Positions 33,962 to 44,917 are shown, numbered from the stretch's first letter. The stretch is 64,000 nt of DNA from Bacteroidia bacterium (GCA_016787445.1 JAEUTQ010000031.1:1-64000), one strand, 5' to 3'. A program made the numbers and translations. The notes: generated by a model not told the origin, from the letters alone.

Positions 33962-35833
33962 TTATCGGCCCATATGAACTAACAATACCGAAATATCTGC
34001 CGGGTTAATTCCCGAGATCCGGCTTGCTTGTCCAATAGAGGCGGGTTTAAACTTCTTTAGTTTTTCCTTGGCTTCTGTACCAAGACTTACAATTGTATCA
34101 TAATTGAAGTTGGGGTTAATCTTCAAATCTTCCAGGCGCTTTAGCTTTTCCGCGTTCTCTTGCTCACGCTGAAGATAGCCCTCATACTTCATAAGAATTT
34201 CTGCCTGCTCAATTGTCTCTTCCGACAAATATTCACAAAGTCCGTCTACATCCTTGCACGAGCCGGCAATGCCTTTTATAGAAACATCTGGCCTAGAAAG
34301 AATATTATAATAACGCATCTTTTGATTGACCTCCGCAGAATTCACGGAACTTAAATAAGGATTGATTTCATCCGGATTTGCGCTGGTGTTTTTAAAGTAA
34401 TCAATCACCTTCTCATAATCCTTTATCTTTTGTTCTACCTTCTCAAACCTTTCTTGACTGGCTAATCCAAGCTGATGGGAAAGGGGGGTAAGGCGAACGT
34501 CCGCATTATCCTGTCTCAACAATAATCTATATTCAGCCCGCGAAGTAAACATACGATAGGGCTCTTCGGTTCCTTTTGTTACCAAATCATCAATCAACAC
34601 ACCGATATAAGCATCGTAACGATTAAGAACAAAAGGATTCTTTTCGTTAATTTTTAAATGAGCATTCATTCCGGCAATCAATCCTTGGCACGCCGCTTCT
34701 TCGTAACCGGTCGTTCCGTTGATCTGCCCCGCTAAATATAAATTCTCAATAAGCTGTGTCTCTAAAGTTAGTCCTAATTGAGTAGGAGGGAAGTAATCGT
34801 ACTCAATAGCATAACCGGGCCTGAACATTTTTGCGTTCTCAAAGCCCGGAATGAGCCTAAGTGCCTGATACTGAACGTCTTCTGGTAAAGAGGTGCTAAA
34901 TCCGTTCACATATATCTCAACCGTGTTCCATCCTTCAGGCTCTACAAACAACTGATGGCGCTCTCTTTCGGAAAAGCGTGTAATTTTATCTTCAATACTA
35001 GGGCAATATCTTGGACCGAGCCCTTGTATTCTTCCTTGAAACATCGGCGACTTCTCAAAGCCTGTGCGAAGTATCTCGTGAACTTTCTCGTTGGTATAAG
35101 TAATATGACAAGGTACTTGCTTTTTTAGTGGTTGTGTGGCGTCGGAAAAACTGAATTTATAATTGCAGTCATCCCCGTCCTGAACCTCCATTTTAGAATA
35201 ATCCAAAGATCTTCCGTCGATACGAGGCGGCGTACCTGTTTTCATTCTTCCACTTTCAAAACCCAACTTTACTAATTGCTCGGTAATTCCGTGTGAAGCA
35301 GATTCGCCTGTTCTTCCTCCGCCCAATTGTTTTTCTCCAATATGAATAACACCGTTTAAGAATGTACCATTTGTAAGTACAACGGCTTTTGCTTTAAATT
35401 CAATTCCCAATCCGGTTATTACTCCTTCAACTCTTTTTCCGTCTTTACTGATAATTAATGAGCGAACCATGTCTTGCCAGAAATCAACATTTGGCGTTTG
35501 TTCCAGCATTTCGCGCCATTTGGCGGCAAATAGCATGCGGTCGTTTTGAGAACGCGGACTCCACATAGCGGGGCCTTTGCTTCGGTTCAGCATTCTGAAT
35601 TGTATCGCAGAGACATCGGAAACAATTCCGCTATAACCTCCCAGGGCATCAATCTCACGAACAATTTGACCTTTAGCAATTCCTCCCATGGCTGGATTAC
35701 AACTCATTTGGGCAATGGTTTGCATGTTCATGGTTACCAAAAGCACCTTTGAGCCCATGTTGGCAGCTGCAGCAGCGGCTTCGCAACCGGCGTGGCCCGC
35801 TCCAACAACTATGATATCGTATTGCTGTGTCAA
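33962..35833 (-). CDS. mnmG: tRNA uridine-34 5-carboxymethylaminomethyl synthesis enzyme MnmG
   Basis: About 623 residues. With MnmE it installs the cmnm5 group at wobble uridine 34 using FAD and methylene-tetrahydrofolate. The FAD motif [16 protein letters not shown] is at the N-terminus; [42 protein letters not shown] and the C-terminal [18 protein letters not shown] are diagnostic. I start at TTG 35833, giving the usual short N-terminus, because the TTG at 35845 is the end of a TATCTTTG promoter box. mnmG often lies near oriC in bacteria, and three parS-like sites cluster at its 3' side. Confidence 0.96.
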   Translation of the reverse strand: MTQQYDIIVVGAGHAGCEAAAAAANMGSKVLLVTMNMQTIAQMSCNPAMGGIAKGQIVREIDALGGYSGIVSDVSAIQFRMLNRSKGPAMWSPRSQNDRMLFAAKWREMLEQTPNVDFWQDMVRSLIISKDGKRVEGVITGLGIEFKAKAVVLTNGTFLNGVIHIGEKQLGGGRTGESASHGITEQLVKLGFESGRMKTGTPPRIDGRSLDYSKMEVQDGDDCNYKFSFSDATQPLKKQVPCHITYTNEKVHEILRTGFEKSPMFQGRIQGLGPRYCPSIEDKITRFSERERHQLFVEPEGWNTVEIYVNGFSTSLPEDVQYQALRLIPGFENAKMFRPGYAIEYDYFPPTQLGLTLETQLIENLYLAGQINGTTGYEEAACQGLIAGMNAHLKINEKNPFVLNRYDAYIGVLIDDLVTKGTEEPYRMFTSRAEYRLLLRQDNADVRLTPLSHQLGLASQERFEKVEQKIKDYEKVIDYFKNTSANPDEINPYLSSVNSAEVNQKMRYYNILSRPDVSIKGIAGSCKDVDGLCEYLSEETIEQAEILMKYEGYLQREQENAEKLKRLEDLKINPNFNYDTIVSLGTEAKEKLKKFKPASIGQASRISGINPADISVLLVHMGR

Positions 35834-35842
35834 AATGTTTTG

Positions 35843-35850
35843 CAAAGATA
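35843..35850 (-). promoter_or_regulatory. -7 promoter box of mnmG
   Basis: Minus strand reads TATCTTTG; a start at TTG 35833 follows after 9 bases, so the leader is very short. Confidence 0.5.
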
Positions 35851-35964
35851 GTATATATGGTCAAAAGATTTGATAATTAAGTCCTAATAAGATTTTTAAA
35901 ATATTTTATGGAATAATTATGTAACGCGCATCTCAATACAAACGTTATAATAAAAACCTATCCC

Positions 35965-37464
35965 ATGAAAAGAAATTACGCCCTAACATTGATAGCCGGA
36001 ATGAGCTGTGCTTTATTAAGTGCCCAATACAACGGCAACTTTAAAGTGTTTTCACCAAGCAAGGAAAACGGTCCGTATAGTTTAGAAAAGCTTTTACAAT
36101 CCATGGCCGGCGATGGGGTTGTATTAAAGAGTTATTCCATCACAAAAACGTCGAGCGATGAGGCTTTTGGTTTTTTTGAAGATAAGCAAGGTCGACTTGG
36201 CATGAAAAAAGGACTTATTATGACTACGGGAGGAATTGCCGGTTTATCAAGTAAAAACTTACAAGCCGCCATGTCAAACAACACACACGCTAAAGCAGAA
36301 GGGCGTGAGGTGATGAACGCAAACGATAATACAGGTTACGATGACTTAGAAAAACTATTGGAAAGAAATCAAAAAACCTTTGATGCCTGTGTCATTGAAT
36401 TAGACGTGGTACCCACTGCAGATACTTTAACCTTTAATTACGTATTTGGTTCTGAAGAATACGATGAGTTTGTGGGTTCAAGTTATAACGACGTATTTGC
36501 TTTTTTCATCAGCGGAAAGGGAATCAAGAATGTAAAAAATTTAGCGGTGGTTCCTAATACAAAAACTCCGGTAAGTGTAAACAGCATTAATAATGGCGGC
36601 GGGTCTTATGGGAAATCTGCCAGCAATCCCGCTTATTTTGTGAGTAACCTGGATGGTCATGTTGGTTTGGAATACGATGGCGTAACAAAACTAATGGAGA
36701 TTAAACAGGCCGTTACTCCATACGAAACATATCACATTAAACTGGCCATTGCAGATGTGGGCGACAACGCATATGATTCGGGTGTTTTAATTGAAGGAAG
36801 AAGCATTGTTTCGTATGAAAAAAAATACAACGTTTTGTATGACAAAAACAGTAACAAAATTGAAAGCGGTTATCAGCACATGCTGGATGCGCTCGCTGCA
36901 GAATATAAAAATTACGGGGGTAAAATAATTCTTACCGGGCACACAGACAGTGAGGGCGGAGAAGCCGAATCACAAGAATTATCTTGTTCGCGCGCTTATG
37001 GTGTAAGTGCTTATTTACAAAGTAAAGGTGTAAAGGAAAGCAATATCATTATTGATTGTAAGGGTCAAAACATGCCAGCCAACGAAAATTATAATGAGAC
37101 AGGAAAAACATTGAACCGTCGTGTTGAGTTAAAAATTACCGGCGACAATACAACCTATTATGAAAACAAAACCATTGCCGACTCAAAAACACCTGTTCAA
37201 GAAAAATCTTCACTGGTAAAAAACTTCCCAAATCCATTCATTGGCACAACAACTATTGAAGCATCCATTCTGCCTCACGTAAAAGAAGCTTATTTATTAA
37301 TTACCGATATGACCGGAAAAGTAATGAAGCAAATTTATTTAGTGGAACGCGGTAGCACAAGCGCCTTGTTTGATGGCGGAAATTTAGCTGAAGGCATTTA
37401 CAATGTCACCTTATTTACAGACGGATCTGTGAGCGGAAATCTGAAAATAGTGAACAATAAATAA
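35965..37464 (+). CDS. choice-of-anchor L / OmpA / T9SS fusion protein
   Basis: 499 residues. Signal peptide (CALLSAQ); choice-of-anchor L domain (about 30-280, SFVFGSEEYDEFVG-type core seen as NYVFGSEEYDEFVGSS); OmpA-like domain (about 290-395, ILTGHTDSEGGEAESQELS, RAYGVSAYLQ, NRRVELKI); C-terminal type A sorting tail (NFPNPFIGTTTIEA to GNLKIVNNK). Anchor-L proteins are usually large surface adhesins; OmpA domains bind peptidoglycan in the periplasm. Joining an OmpA domain to a T9SS export tail is unusual, because the export tail would carry the domain away from the cell wall. It shares a bidirectional terminator with the response regulator. Confidence 0.85.
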   Translation: MKRNYALTLIAGMSCALLSAQYNGNFKVFSPSKENGPYSLEKLLQSMAGDGVVLKSYSITKTSSDEAFGFFEDKQGRLGMKKGLIMTTGGIAGLSSKNLQAAMSNNTHAKAEGREVMNANDNTGYDDLEKLLERNQKTFDACVIELDVVPTADTLTFNYVFGSEEYDEFVGSSYNDVFAFFISGKGIKNVKNLAVVPNTKTPVSVNSINNGGGSYGKSASNPAYFVSNLDGHVGLEYDGVTKLMEIKQAVTPYETYHIKLAIADVGDNAYDSGVLIEGRSIVSYEKKYNVLYDKNSNKIESGYQHMLDALAAEYKNYGGKIILTGHTDSEGGEAESQELSCSRAYGVSAYLQSKGVKESNIIIDCKGQNMPANENYNETGKTLNRRVELKITGDNTTYYENKTIADSKTPVQEKSSLVKNFPNPFIGTTTIEASILPHVKEAYLLITDMTGKVMKQIYLVERGSTSALFDGGNLAEGIYNVTLFTDGSVSGNLKIVNNK

Positions 37465-37474
37465 TCATTAACAA

Positions 37475-37500
37475 AAAACCCCTCTTAGTCGAGGGGTTTT
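37475..37500. terminator. bidirectional terminator
   Basis: AAAACCCCTC (37475-37484) pairs with GAGGGGTTTT (37491-37500), loop TTAGTC. It serves the anchor-L gene and the convergent response-regulator operon. Confidence 0.88.
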
Positions 37501-37504
37501 AAAT

Positions 37505-38263
37505 TTATAATAGATTAAGCTTTCCGAGTAATTCATCGCGGTAAGAGCCGCCAACCGGAATGGCCTTTTTCTCATTTTCTAATATGACGGTTTGGTTTTC
37601 GATGGCCTGAATTTTATCGGTGCGCACAATATAAGAGCGGTGTACACGCACAAAATCAACTGTTCCTAGTTTCTTTTCAATATCCTTCATGGTAGAGTGC
37701 ACGGTGTAACGTGCGTACTGAGTATTAATAATCACATAATCCTTCAGTGCTTCTACGTAATAAATATCCTTCAAATAAACTTTTACAAGTTTACTGTTTG
37801 CTTTCACAAACAAAATATCGTTTTGAGTACCGTCCTTATTCTCAACTAAAGAATATAAAAAATCACGTTCTTTTTGAAGAGCAGCATCTTTTTGGTGCTT
37901 ATACACGGCCATTTCAATGGTACTGTGTAAATCAATTTCCTTAAATGGCTTTAAAATATATCCGTAAGGTTCGGTCACTTTTGCGCGACTTAAAGTGCTT
38001 TCGTCGGCATAAGCGGTTAAGAAGATTACCGGCACGTTCACGAATTTGCGCAATTGTTCCGCCACTTCAATTCCCGTTAAATCACCCTTAATCATGATGT
38101 CCATAAGAACAACATCAGGGTTTAAGGATTTAATTTGCTCGATGGCATCGTTTCCGTTATTAGCAATTCCCAAAACGTTATACCCTAATTTAATAAGGTT
38201 GTTTTGGATGTCTTTAGCAACGATGCTTTCGTCTTCAACTATAAAAATATTCAACTTTTCCAT
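37505..38263 (-). CDS. LytTR-family response regulator
   Basis: 252 residues. The receiver domain (about 1-120) has the phosphoacceptor Asp in DVVLMDIMIKGDLTG, with IFLTAYADE and GYILKPFKE completing the active site. The C-terminal LytTR DNA-binding domain (about 150-250) shows IYYVEALKDYVIINT and DFVRVHRSYIV. It lies 6 bases downstream of the histidine kinase gene, so the two are almost certainly a pair. Target promoters are unknown; LytTR sites are not obvious nearby. Confidence 0.93.
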   Translation of the reverse strand: MEKLNIFIVEDESIVAKDIQNNLIKLGYNVLGIANNGNDAIEQIKSLNPDVVLMDIMIKGDLTGIEVAEQLRKFVNVPVIFLTAYADESTLSRAKVTEPYGYILKPFKEIDLHSTIEMAVYKHQKDAALQKERDFLYSLVENKDGTQNDILFVKANSKLVKVYLKDIYYVEALKDYVIINTQYARYTVHSTMKDIEKKLGTVDFVRVHRSYIVRTDKIQAIENQTVILENEKKAIPVGGSYRDELLGKLNLL

Positions 38264-38269
38264 TCTGTT

Positions 38270-41200
38270 TTACATTGGGAAATTAATAAAAAACCCGGTG
38301 CCTTTTTCCTTATTTTCTCTAAGTTCAATGTTGCCGTTTAATTGTTCAACAAGGGTGTTTACAAGTTGCAAGCCTAATGAGTTGGTGTTTTTAAAGTCCA
38401 CCTCTTTAGGAAATCCCTTTCCGTTATCCGACACTTCCAAAAATAAGATATTATCTTTAGTATACAAATTTATGAAAATAATTCCTTCTTTTTCGTCGTT
38501 AAAGGCGTGTTTAATGGAGTTGGTAACCAGCTCGTTTATGATTAATCCCGCCGGGATTGACGTATCGAGGTTTAAAATCACCTTTTGAAGATCCATCACC
38601 AGCCTTACCTTTTGAATAGATGCCGTATAGGAGTGAAGAATGTTGTTGGTTAGAGTAGTAACGTAATCAGAGAAGTTAATGGACGAGAACGTTTTGTTTT
38701 GATATAACGACTCGTGAATGTAAGCCATTGTTTTTATTCGGTTCTGACTTTCCTTTAATAAATTGAGCGCGTAATTATCCGTTACATACGATGACTGAAG
38801 GTTAAGGATACTTGAAATAACCTGCATGTTGTTTTTTACACGATGATGAACTTCCTTCAATAAAATTTCCTTCTCTTTCAGTGACTGTGTAATTCTTTCT
38901 TCGTAACGTTTGTTCTCTGTGATATCAATTCCCAATCCAGAAACCTCTATCACTTGATTGTTTTGATCTTTGATTGGATATAAAACGTACTGGCGATACA
39001 CTTTAGTGCCGTCGCGGTTAAAGCGTTCGGTAGTAAATTCAGCCGGCACTCCCGAGAATGCTAAATCATACTTTTCATCCCAAAACTCTTGATATGGTTT
39101 TGTTGCGCCGTTTCCTAACTGACGAATGCTTTTGTTTTCTTGCGGATAAAACCCGTACAAATTATAAATCGCATTCGCATAATTTTGATTGAAAGAAGTT
39201 ATTTCTTTTTTGTGATTGATAGTCCATATTAATTGGCTACCGCTTTCAAAAATAGCTTTTATTTTGGCAGCTTGCTCCTTTATCTGTTCCGCATTTTTAA
39301 TTCGATCAGAAATATCGTGAGCGATTCCGGAAACTTCAATAATTTTTCCTCCTTCGTAAACCGGATTCAAGAAGACTTCTAAAAATATTTTATTATTCTT
39401 TTTGTCGGTAAACGTTGTTTCGAAATTAATCGTTTCACCGGCGAATGCTTTTTTATATTGATTATTCCACCACTCATTATAAGCGCGCTTACTAACCATT
39501 TTACCCTTATTGATAACCGTACCCAATTTTGATTCAAGTCCGTAAACTAATTTTATCAATCGCGAATAGTTGTGGTTAAAAGACGTGAGCTCGTTTTTCT
39601 GATTAATCGTCCAGATGTAATGAAGACCCCCATCAAAAATTGCTTGAAGTTTTGCGGTTTGGTTTTTTACTTTCTGCTCATTCAATATTTTGTCGGTGAT
39701 ATCAATTCCCATTCCTGACACCTCCGAAACATTATTTTTATCGTCGTAAATCGGATGTAAATAAACTTGTCGGAAAGTTTTTTCACCCTTACGGTTAGTG
39801 CGTTCGGTTGTGAACTCCACTATTTCTCCTTTAAATGCACTTTCTGCTTTTCCCGCCCAAAACTTTAAATATTCCTGCTTTTCTCTAGCGCTTGTAGGAG
39901 AAACCCAAGGTTGTCCAACAACAGGGCGCCTGCCATATAAATCATTAATTACGTTTGAAAAATTCGCGTTAAAAGAAGTATAAATTCTATCCCTGTTGAA
40001 AGTCCACATAATATGCGTTCCGCTTTCAAAAATAGCCCTTAGTTTTGCGGCCTTTTCTATATTTTGCTTTTCGAACTTTTTACTGTCGGTAACATCATGC
40101 GCTAAACACGCAATTTCTACAACCTTTCCTGCTTCATTTTTAATTGGGCTAAGAAACACTTCTCTGAATATTTCTTCTCCCTTATTGTTTTTATCGCGTC
40201 TTTCAAATACAACATGCTCTCCATTTAAAACGCGTTTATAATAAGGGTGCCAAAGTGATTTATTTTCCTTTTTAAACTTTTCAGGAATAAACGCAAATGC
40301 TTGCTTCCCTAATATTGGGAATATCCCGTATTTTTTCTTGAAAGTGTTCCTATAGTTATTATTAAAGTAGGTTAATTCAAGGTTGTGATTTACCGTCCAT
40401 ACTAAGTGAGAACTGCTTTCAAAAATGGCGCTTAGCTTTGCGGCTTGTAAAGTAATTTCCTTTTCGTGCTGCTTTAACTTCTCCTCAACTTTCTTTCTAA
40501 GTTCAATTTCTTTGATGAGACTTTTATTGTGCTCTTCTGCAATCTCGGCACGCAACCTTTCCTTTTCAAATATTTCCTTTTGCGAAACGTCCTGTATAAT
40601 GGTTAAAACCGAATTCACTCCGTTATACTTTACGGGAACCGACCTTAACTCAATGTTAACAGTTTCGTTCTTTGTATTCACAATTTTGTATGGTTTAAAA
40701 CCAAGTTCCTTTCCCTTTAAGACTTGTTTTACTCTTTCAAGCGCGGGAAGACGTTGTTCGGGAACTATATAATTTATCAGGTTTTTACCAAGCACATCCT
40801 TTTCGCTTTTTGCCTTTAGAATTTTCAAAAGCTCCTTATTACACATGCGGCAAATGCCTTGATCGTGAATAACGAATGCCATTGGCGACTCATTTAATAA
40901 TTGATGATAGTCGCTCCACTTTTGATTTAATTCAGCTTCCTTCTCTTTTAATTCCGTAATGTTTCTTACAACGCCAAATAAAAATTTAACCTTTCCTTTT
41001 TCGTCCAAAATCGGCGAAACATTATCTTCCATCCATACTGTCTTTCCGTCTGCAGCTTTTACTTGATATACAACACTCTTCGCTTTAAAAGCATTACGCT
41101 TTTGTTGGGAAGCTGCAATTACCTCGTGCTTCTTGAGATCATTGTTTTTTCCAATGGTTTTTTTATTTATAAAAAACGCGTCTTTATAAAAAACATCAGG

Positions 41201-42115
41201 CTCATAGCCTAGCACGTTCTTTACCGAAGGGCTTATGTAAATATATTTAGGAGTAGGGTGGTAGGTGAAAAAATAAATGATTTCTCTTGCGTTGGTAGAA
41301 ATTAAATTGAATTTTTCATTTGCATTAATAAGCTCGTCTTGAGTTTTTTTAAATTCAGTTACATCGCGACTTATTCCAATGATTGAAACAATATTTCCTT
41401 TCGAATCCTTAATTGGAGTATAAACAGTTTCTAACCAAACAGTAGATTTATTTTTTCTAAAAAAACGAATGGTATTACCTGTTTGTTTGGACTTAACAAA
41501 CTTATTGAAGTCGCTTATTGAAAAAATAAACTTCCCTTTGTCTTCCGGATGAATTACTTTTTGATAAAATTTTGGGTCGTTAATAAAATCGTTCTTCTTA
41601 TACCCTAAAATATCATGTAATGAATCGCTAATAAAAGTAAAATGAGGCTTCGGATAAAAATCGAATTTGAAAAAAATATCATTCGCATGCCGATTTATCT
41701 GATTAAACAATTCTGTTTTTTTAACCAGCTCGTCTTCTCTTTGCTTACGATTGGTTATTTCAAGAATAATAGTTTGAATGGCTGGTTTTCCATTAAAAAT
41801 TATTCTATTAGAGCGCGATTCGATATCACATACGTTTCCCTTTGGGGTTTTGATACTAAAATCAATTCTCTCAAAAGGTTTTCCATTTAAAATTTTAATG
41901 TTATTCTTTCGAATTAAATCGTGATAAGCCGGAAGTAAAAAATCAAAAATACTGTTTGACTTTTTAAAAAAGTCATTAGGATTTTTTAGTCCAAGAATTT
42001 CGAATCCTGCTTTATTGATGTAATGAATTTTTTCATTATCAAAAATAATTGCAGCTACCGGTAAATTATCGAGGGTTTCGGTACTTACGCTCGGAGTATC
42101 AGTTAACTTAGTCAC
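38270..42115 (-). CDS. multi-PAS histidine kinase (HisKA_2 type)
   Basis: 1281 residues, GTG start, no clear membrane helix, so probably cytosolic. I count eight PAS domains. The last four begin AKLxAIFESGxHxxWTxN at about 558, 687, 818 and 947, a tandem series of about 130-residue units. Then the HisKA_2 phosphoacceptor ILLKEVHHRVKNNMQVISS (about 1080) and HATPase with INELVTNSIKHAF and DNGKGFP. It phosphorylates the LytTR regulator encoded 6 bases downstream. The start overlaps the upstream YwqK-like gene by 8 bases, suggesting coupled translation. Signal unknown. Confidence 0.92.
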   Translation of the reverse strand: MTKLTDTPSVSTETLDNLPVAAIIFDNEKIHYINKAGFEILGLKNPNDFFKKSNSIFDFLLPAYHDLIRKNNIKILNGKPFERIDFSIKTPKGNVCDIESRSNRIIFNGKPAIQTIILEITNRKQREDELVKKTELFNQINRHANDIFFKFDFYPKPHFTFISDSLHDILGYKKNDFINDPKFYQKVIHPEDKGKFIFSISDFNKFVKSKQTGNTIRFFRKNKSTVWLETVYTPIKDSKGNIVSIIGISRDVTEFKKTQDELINANEKFNLISTNAREIIYFFTYHPTPKYIYISPSVKNVLGYEPDVFYKDAFFINKKTIGKNNDLKKHEVIAASQQKRNAFKAKSVVYQVKAADGKTVWMEDNVSPILDEKGKVKFLFGVVRNITELKEKEAELNQKWSDYHQLLNESPMAFVIHDQGICRMCNKELLKILKAKSEKDVLGKNLINYIVPEQRLPALERVKQVLKGKELGFKPYKIVNTKNETVNIELRSVPVKYNGVNSVLTIIQDVSQKEIFEKERLRAEIAEEHNKSLIKEIELRKKVEEKLKQHEKEITLQAAKLSAIFESSSHLVWTVNHNLELTYFNNNYRNTFKKKYGIFPILGKQAFAFIPEKFKKENKSLWHPYYKRVLNGEHVVFERRDKNNKGEEIFREVFLSPIKNEAGKVVEIACLAHDVTDSKKFEKQNIEKAAKLRAIFESGTHIMWTFNRDRIYTSFNANFSNVINDLYGRRPVVGQPWVSPTSAREKQEYLKFWAGKAESAFKGEIVEFTTERTNRKGEKTFRQVYLHPIYDDKNNVSEVSGMGIDITDKILNEQKVKNQTAKLQAIFDGGLHYIWTINQKNELTSFNHNYSRLIKLVYGLESKLGTVINKGKMVSKRAYNEWWNNQYKKAFAGETINFETTFTDKKNNKIFLEVFLNPVYEGGKIIEVSGIAHDISDRIKNAEQIKEQAAKIKAIFESGSQLIWTINHKKEITSFNQNYANAIYNLYGFYPQENKSIRQLGNGATKPYQEFWDEKYDLAFSGVPAEFTTERFNRDGTKVYRQYVLYPIKDQNNQVIEVSGLGIDITENKRYEERITQSLKEKEILLKEVHHRVKNNMQVISSILNLQSSYVTDNYALNLLKESQNRIKTMAYIHESLYQNKTFSSINFSDYVTTLTNNILHSYTASIQKVRLVMDLQKVILNLDTSIPAGLIINELVTNSIKHAFNDEKEGIIFINLYTKDNILFLEVSDNGKGFPKEVDFKNTNSLGLQLVNTLVEQLNGNIELRENKEKGTGFFINFPM

Positions 42116-43787
42116 CTTGTTGTTTATTGTTTTCCTGCGGTTTGTTTTTAATTGCTGTGGAATAATCTCTTAAACTTTCCTCATAGGTTGGTTTAATTTT
42201 TATTCCCTGAAGTTTAACTTCAATATCGTTTTCGTAAGTAATAGTTAAATAATTGTAGCCGTTCTCGTCATAAAATTTCCAATCACCCTGTTTTAGTCCG
42301 CCGGCATAATTACCATAAAACATTTTTAGTCCGTTTTCATAATACCAGATATGAAGTCCTTCAGGTTCTCCGTTTATAAAACGGCCTTCAAACCGCGGCT
42401 TTCCCTTTGGCATGTAATAACTACGCCATAAACTGTCTTGTTTATCTAATGAGTATTTACCTATTTCTTTATATTCCGGCGTTTCATAAACCCAAATACC
42501 TTCCTTCATGTTATCGATATACTCTCCTTTGGTTAATATTTTTCCGTCTTCAGAATAATCAACCATAACACCTTCACGTTTACCATTAACGTATGTTTCT
42601 TCGCGCATCAAAGCGTCGTTATCATAATACCAGCGCCAAACTCCTTTTGGTCGGCCTTTTTTATCATACACACCTTTCTGTTCAATTTTTCCGTTTGGAT
42701 AATAAAATATCCAATCATTAATACGATTATCATTTGCATATAATCCCTTTGCTTTAAACTCTCCTGTATTATGATACTCCATCCAAATTCCGATTTTGTT
42801 TCGTAAACTATCTACAGGTCCGCGTTCAATAATAATTCCTTCATTATAAGTAATGGCAGAGTCGGGTACAGGAATATTACGGCATACCCATTTTTTAATC
42901 CACACATCTGTAGAGTCATCGCGCTTGTATAATAAAGAATCGCATTGAAATTTTCGTTTGTATTTATAATGTGTACCAACAGCGTAACCGTTAGCATACG
43001 GACCTTCGTATTTTAAAACGCCATCGTCATAATAATCTTTATAAATTTCGAGTACAGCTAATTCCGGTGCATTTAAAATTTGTTTACCTAAATTAAACTT
43101 TTCGGTTTTCTTTAAATTTCCCTTTTCATCGTATTGCTTTACATAACCATCCAATAAATTATCATTATAGCGTTCTTCTTTTTTTACTGAACCGTCATTA
43201 TAAAATTCTTTCCAGATACCTTGCTTATTTCCTTCAGCATCTTTTCTGTTCACTCGATCTGCGCTTTGCAATATGCCGTTCTTGTATTTGTAAATAGCGA
43301 TAACTAATGAATCTTCTGATAGTTCATAGGATGTTCCGTCCGGTTTACCATTCACATAAGGTGTAGTTTGTTTCGTTTTACCGGAAGGATAAAAGTGTGT
43401 GGTTAGTCCTTGCTTAATATCATTTACATAAATTTCACGCGACACAATCCTTTCTGCGGTATCGTAATTACACACAAACCCGTCTTTTTTTCCTTCTTTA
43501 TAATTGATGGTTTTAGTCAGTCGTCCGTTTTCAGAATAAAATTTCCAGACACTGTCTAATTGAAAGTTTTTACGATTCCCTTCAATTTTCATTTTACCGT
43601 TACGGTGATAATTTTTCCAATAACCATCCGGCTTACCATCTTTCATTAAACCTTCGGATGATAAAGCACCATTATCGTAATAAAATTTATTATAACCGTT
43701 TGGATTGGTTGTTTGAGCTGATAAAAAACCAAAAACGTTACTAAGAATAAAAATGGTAACTAAAATATGTCGTTTTAAAAGTACCAC
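42108..43787 (-). CDS. exported YwqK/MORN-repeat-like protein
   Basis: 559 residues, GTG start, signal peptide (FGFLSAQ). The whole mature part is repeats of the form FYxxNGxLxxEGxYxNGxxxGxWxxY (for example YYDNGALSSEG, YHRNGKMKIEGN, YYPNGKIEQKGVY), about 20 copies. Databases usually label these as the YwqK antitoxin-like or MORN family; a toxin-antitoxin role is not shown for exported forms. As the first gene of an operon with a histidine kinase and a LytTR regulator it could be the sensor or the product; this is inference. Confidence 0.85.
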   Translation of the reverse strand: MVLLKRHILVTIFILSNVFGFLSAQTTNPNGYNKFYYDNGALSSEGLMKDGKPDGYWKNYHRNGKMKIEGNRKNFQLDSVWKFYSENGRLTKTINYKEGKKDGFVCNYDTAERIVSREIYVNDIKQGLTTHFYPSGKTKQTTPYVNGKPDGTSYELSEDSLVIAIYKYKNGILQSADRVNRKDAEGNKQGIWKEFYNDGSVKKEERYNDNLLDGYVKQYDEKGNLKKTEKFNLGKQILNAPELAVLEIYKDYYDDGVLKYEGPYANGYAVGTHYKYKRKFQCDSLLYKRDDSTDVWIKKWVCRNIPVPDSAITYNEGIIIERGPVDSLRNKIGIWMEYHNTGEFKAKGLYANDNRINDWIFYYPNGKIEQKGVYDKKGRPKGVWRWYYDNDALMREETYVNGKREGVMVDYSEDGKILTKGEYIDNMKEGIWVYETPEYKEIGKYSLDKQDSLWRSYYMPKGKPRFEGRFINGEPEGLHIWYYENGLKMFYGNYAGGLKQGDWKFYDENGYNYLTITYENDIEVKLQGIKIKPTYEESLRDYSTAIKNKPQENNKQQGD

Positions 43788-43811
43788 GGCTTTATCCTTT
43801 AAATATACTGT

Positions 43812-44798
43812 TTATAAGCCAAATTTGGCAGATAATTCCAACATTTTTAAGATGGGTTTTTTAGCGGCTTCAATCAGCTTTTCATCCATCTTTAACTCAG
43901 GCTCACCGTATTTTAAAGCAATATATATTTTTTCGAGCGTGTTTAATTTCATATGCGGACAATCATTACAAGCACAATTATTGTTAGGTGGCGCTGGAAT
44001 GAATGTTTTTTTAGGACTCGCTTTTTGCATTTGATGCAAAATACCTGTTTCAGTAGCCACTATAAATTCATTACAATCTGATTTTTTACTGTAATTCAAA
44101 AGTGCGGTAGTACTTCCAATATAATCTGCTTTCTCTAAAATAGCCGCTTCACATTCGGGATGCGCAATTAATTGTGCATTGGGATGTGTGGCTTTTAATT
44201 TAACAATTTTCTCCAATGAAAAAATCTCATGTACCTGACAAGCGCCATCCCATAAAACCATATTTCTTCCCGTTTTTTTATTGATGTAAGCACCTAAATT
44301 TTTATCGGGAGCAAAAATAATTTTTTGATCTTTTGGTAAACTTTCTACAATTTGTACGGCGTTACTACTGGTACAAATAATATCGCTCAACGCTTTAATT
44401 TCGGCAGTACAATTAATATAAGTTATTACAATATGATCAGGATGCTGCTTTTTAAACGCTTCAAATGGTATTGGAGGACAACTATCCGCTAAAGAACAAC
44501 CCGCCTTTAAATCGGGAATTAAAACTGTTTTGGAAGGGTTTAATATTTTAGCAGTTTCTGCCATAAAATGAACCCCTGCAAATAAAATAACATCCGCCGT
44601 ACTTTTTTGAGCTTGCTGAGCCAAACCTAAACTATCGCCAATATAGTCGGCAATATCTTGTATGTCAGCATCTTGATAGTAGTGCGCAAGAATAACCGCA
44701 TTTTTCGTTTTCTTAAGATGGGCAATTTCTTCAAACAAATCAAGTGCCGGATCAATTTTTTTTTCGAGGTAACCTTTTTCTAAAAGTTCTTTATACAT
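43812..44798 (-). CDS. nadA: quinolinate synthase
   Basis: 328 residues. Condenses iminoaspartate with dihydroxyacetone phosphate to quinolinate in NAD biosynthesis, using a 4Fe-4S cluster. Motifs: [45 protein letters not shown] and [12 protein letters not shown], whose cysteines include the cluster ligands. The length is normal. No nadB or nadC adjoins. A promoter (44918-44950) would give a leader of about 110 bases, long for this window, so post-transcriptional control is possible. Confidence 0.96.
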   Translation of the reverse strand: MYKELLEKGYLEKKIDPALDLFEEIAHLKKTKNAVILAHYYQDADIQDIADYIGDSLGLAQQAQKSTADVILFAGVHFMAETAKILNPSKTVLIPDLKAGCSLADSCPPIPFEAFKKQHPDHIVITYINCTAEIKALSDIICTSSNAVQIVESLPKDQKIIFAPDKNLGAYINKKTGRNMVLWDGACQVHEIFSLEKIVKLKATHPNAQLIAHPECEAAILEKADYIGSTTALLNYSKKSDCNEFIVATETGILHQMQKASPKKTFIPAPPNNNCACNDCPHMKLNTLEKIYIALKYGEPELKMDEKLIEAAKKPILKMLELSAKFGL

Positions 44799-44917
44799 AT
44801 ATATAATCTTTAATTAAATAAATTATGTATTATTATTATAAGGTGTTAGTTCTGTTAAAAGTTAAACGTTTAAAATTTGCATTTATAGGTTATCAAACAC
44901 CATTAACAAGCTATTAA

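Noticed and set aside
42108-43787. YwqK-like protein as an antitoxin of a toxin-antitoxin pair
   Set aside because: No toxin-like gene is adjacent; the protein is exported and sits with a histidine kinase, so the antitoxin label is only a family name.
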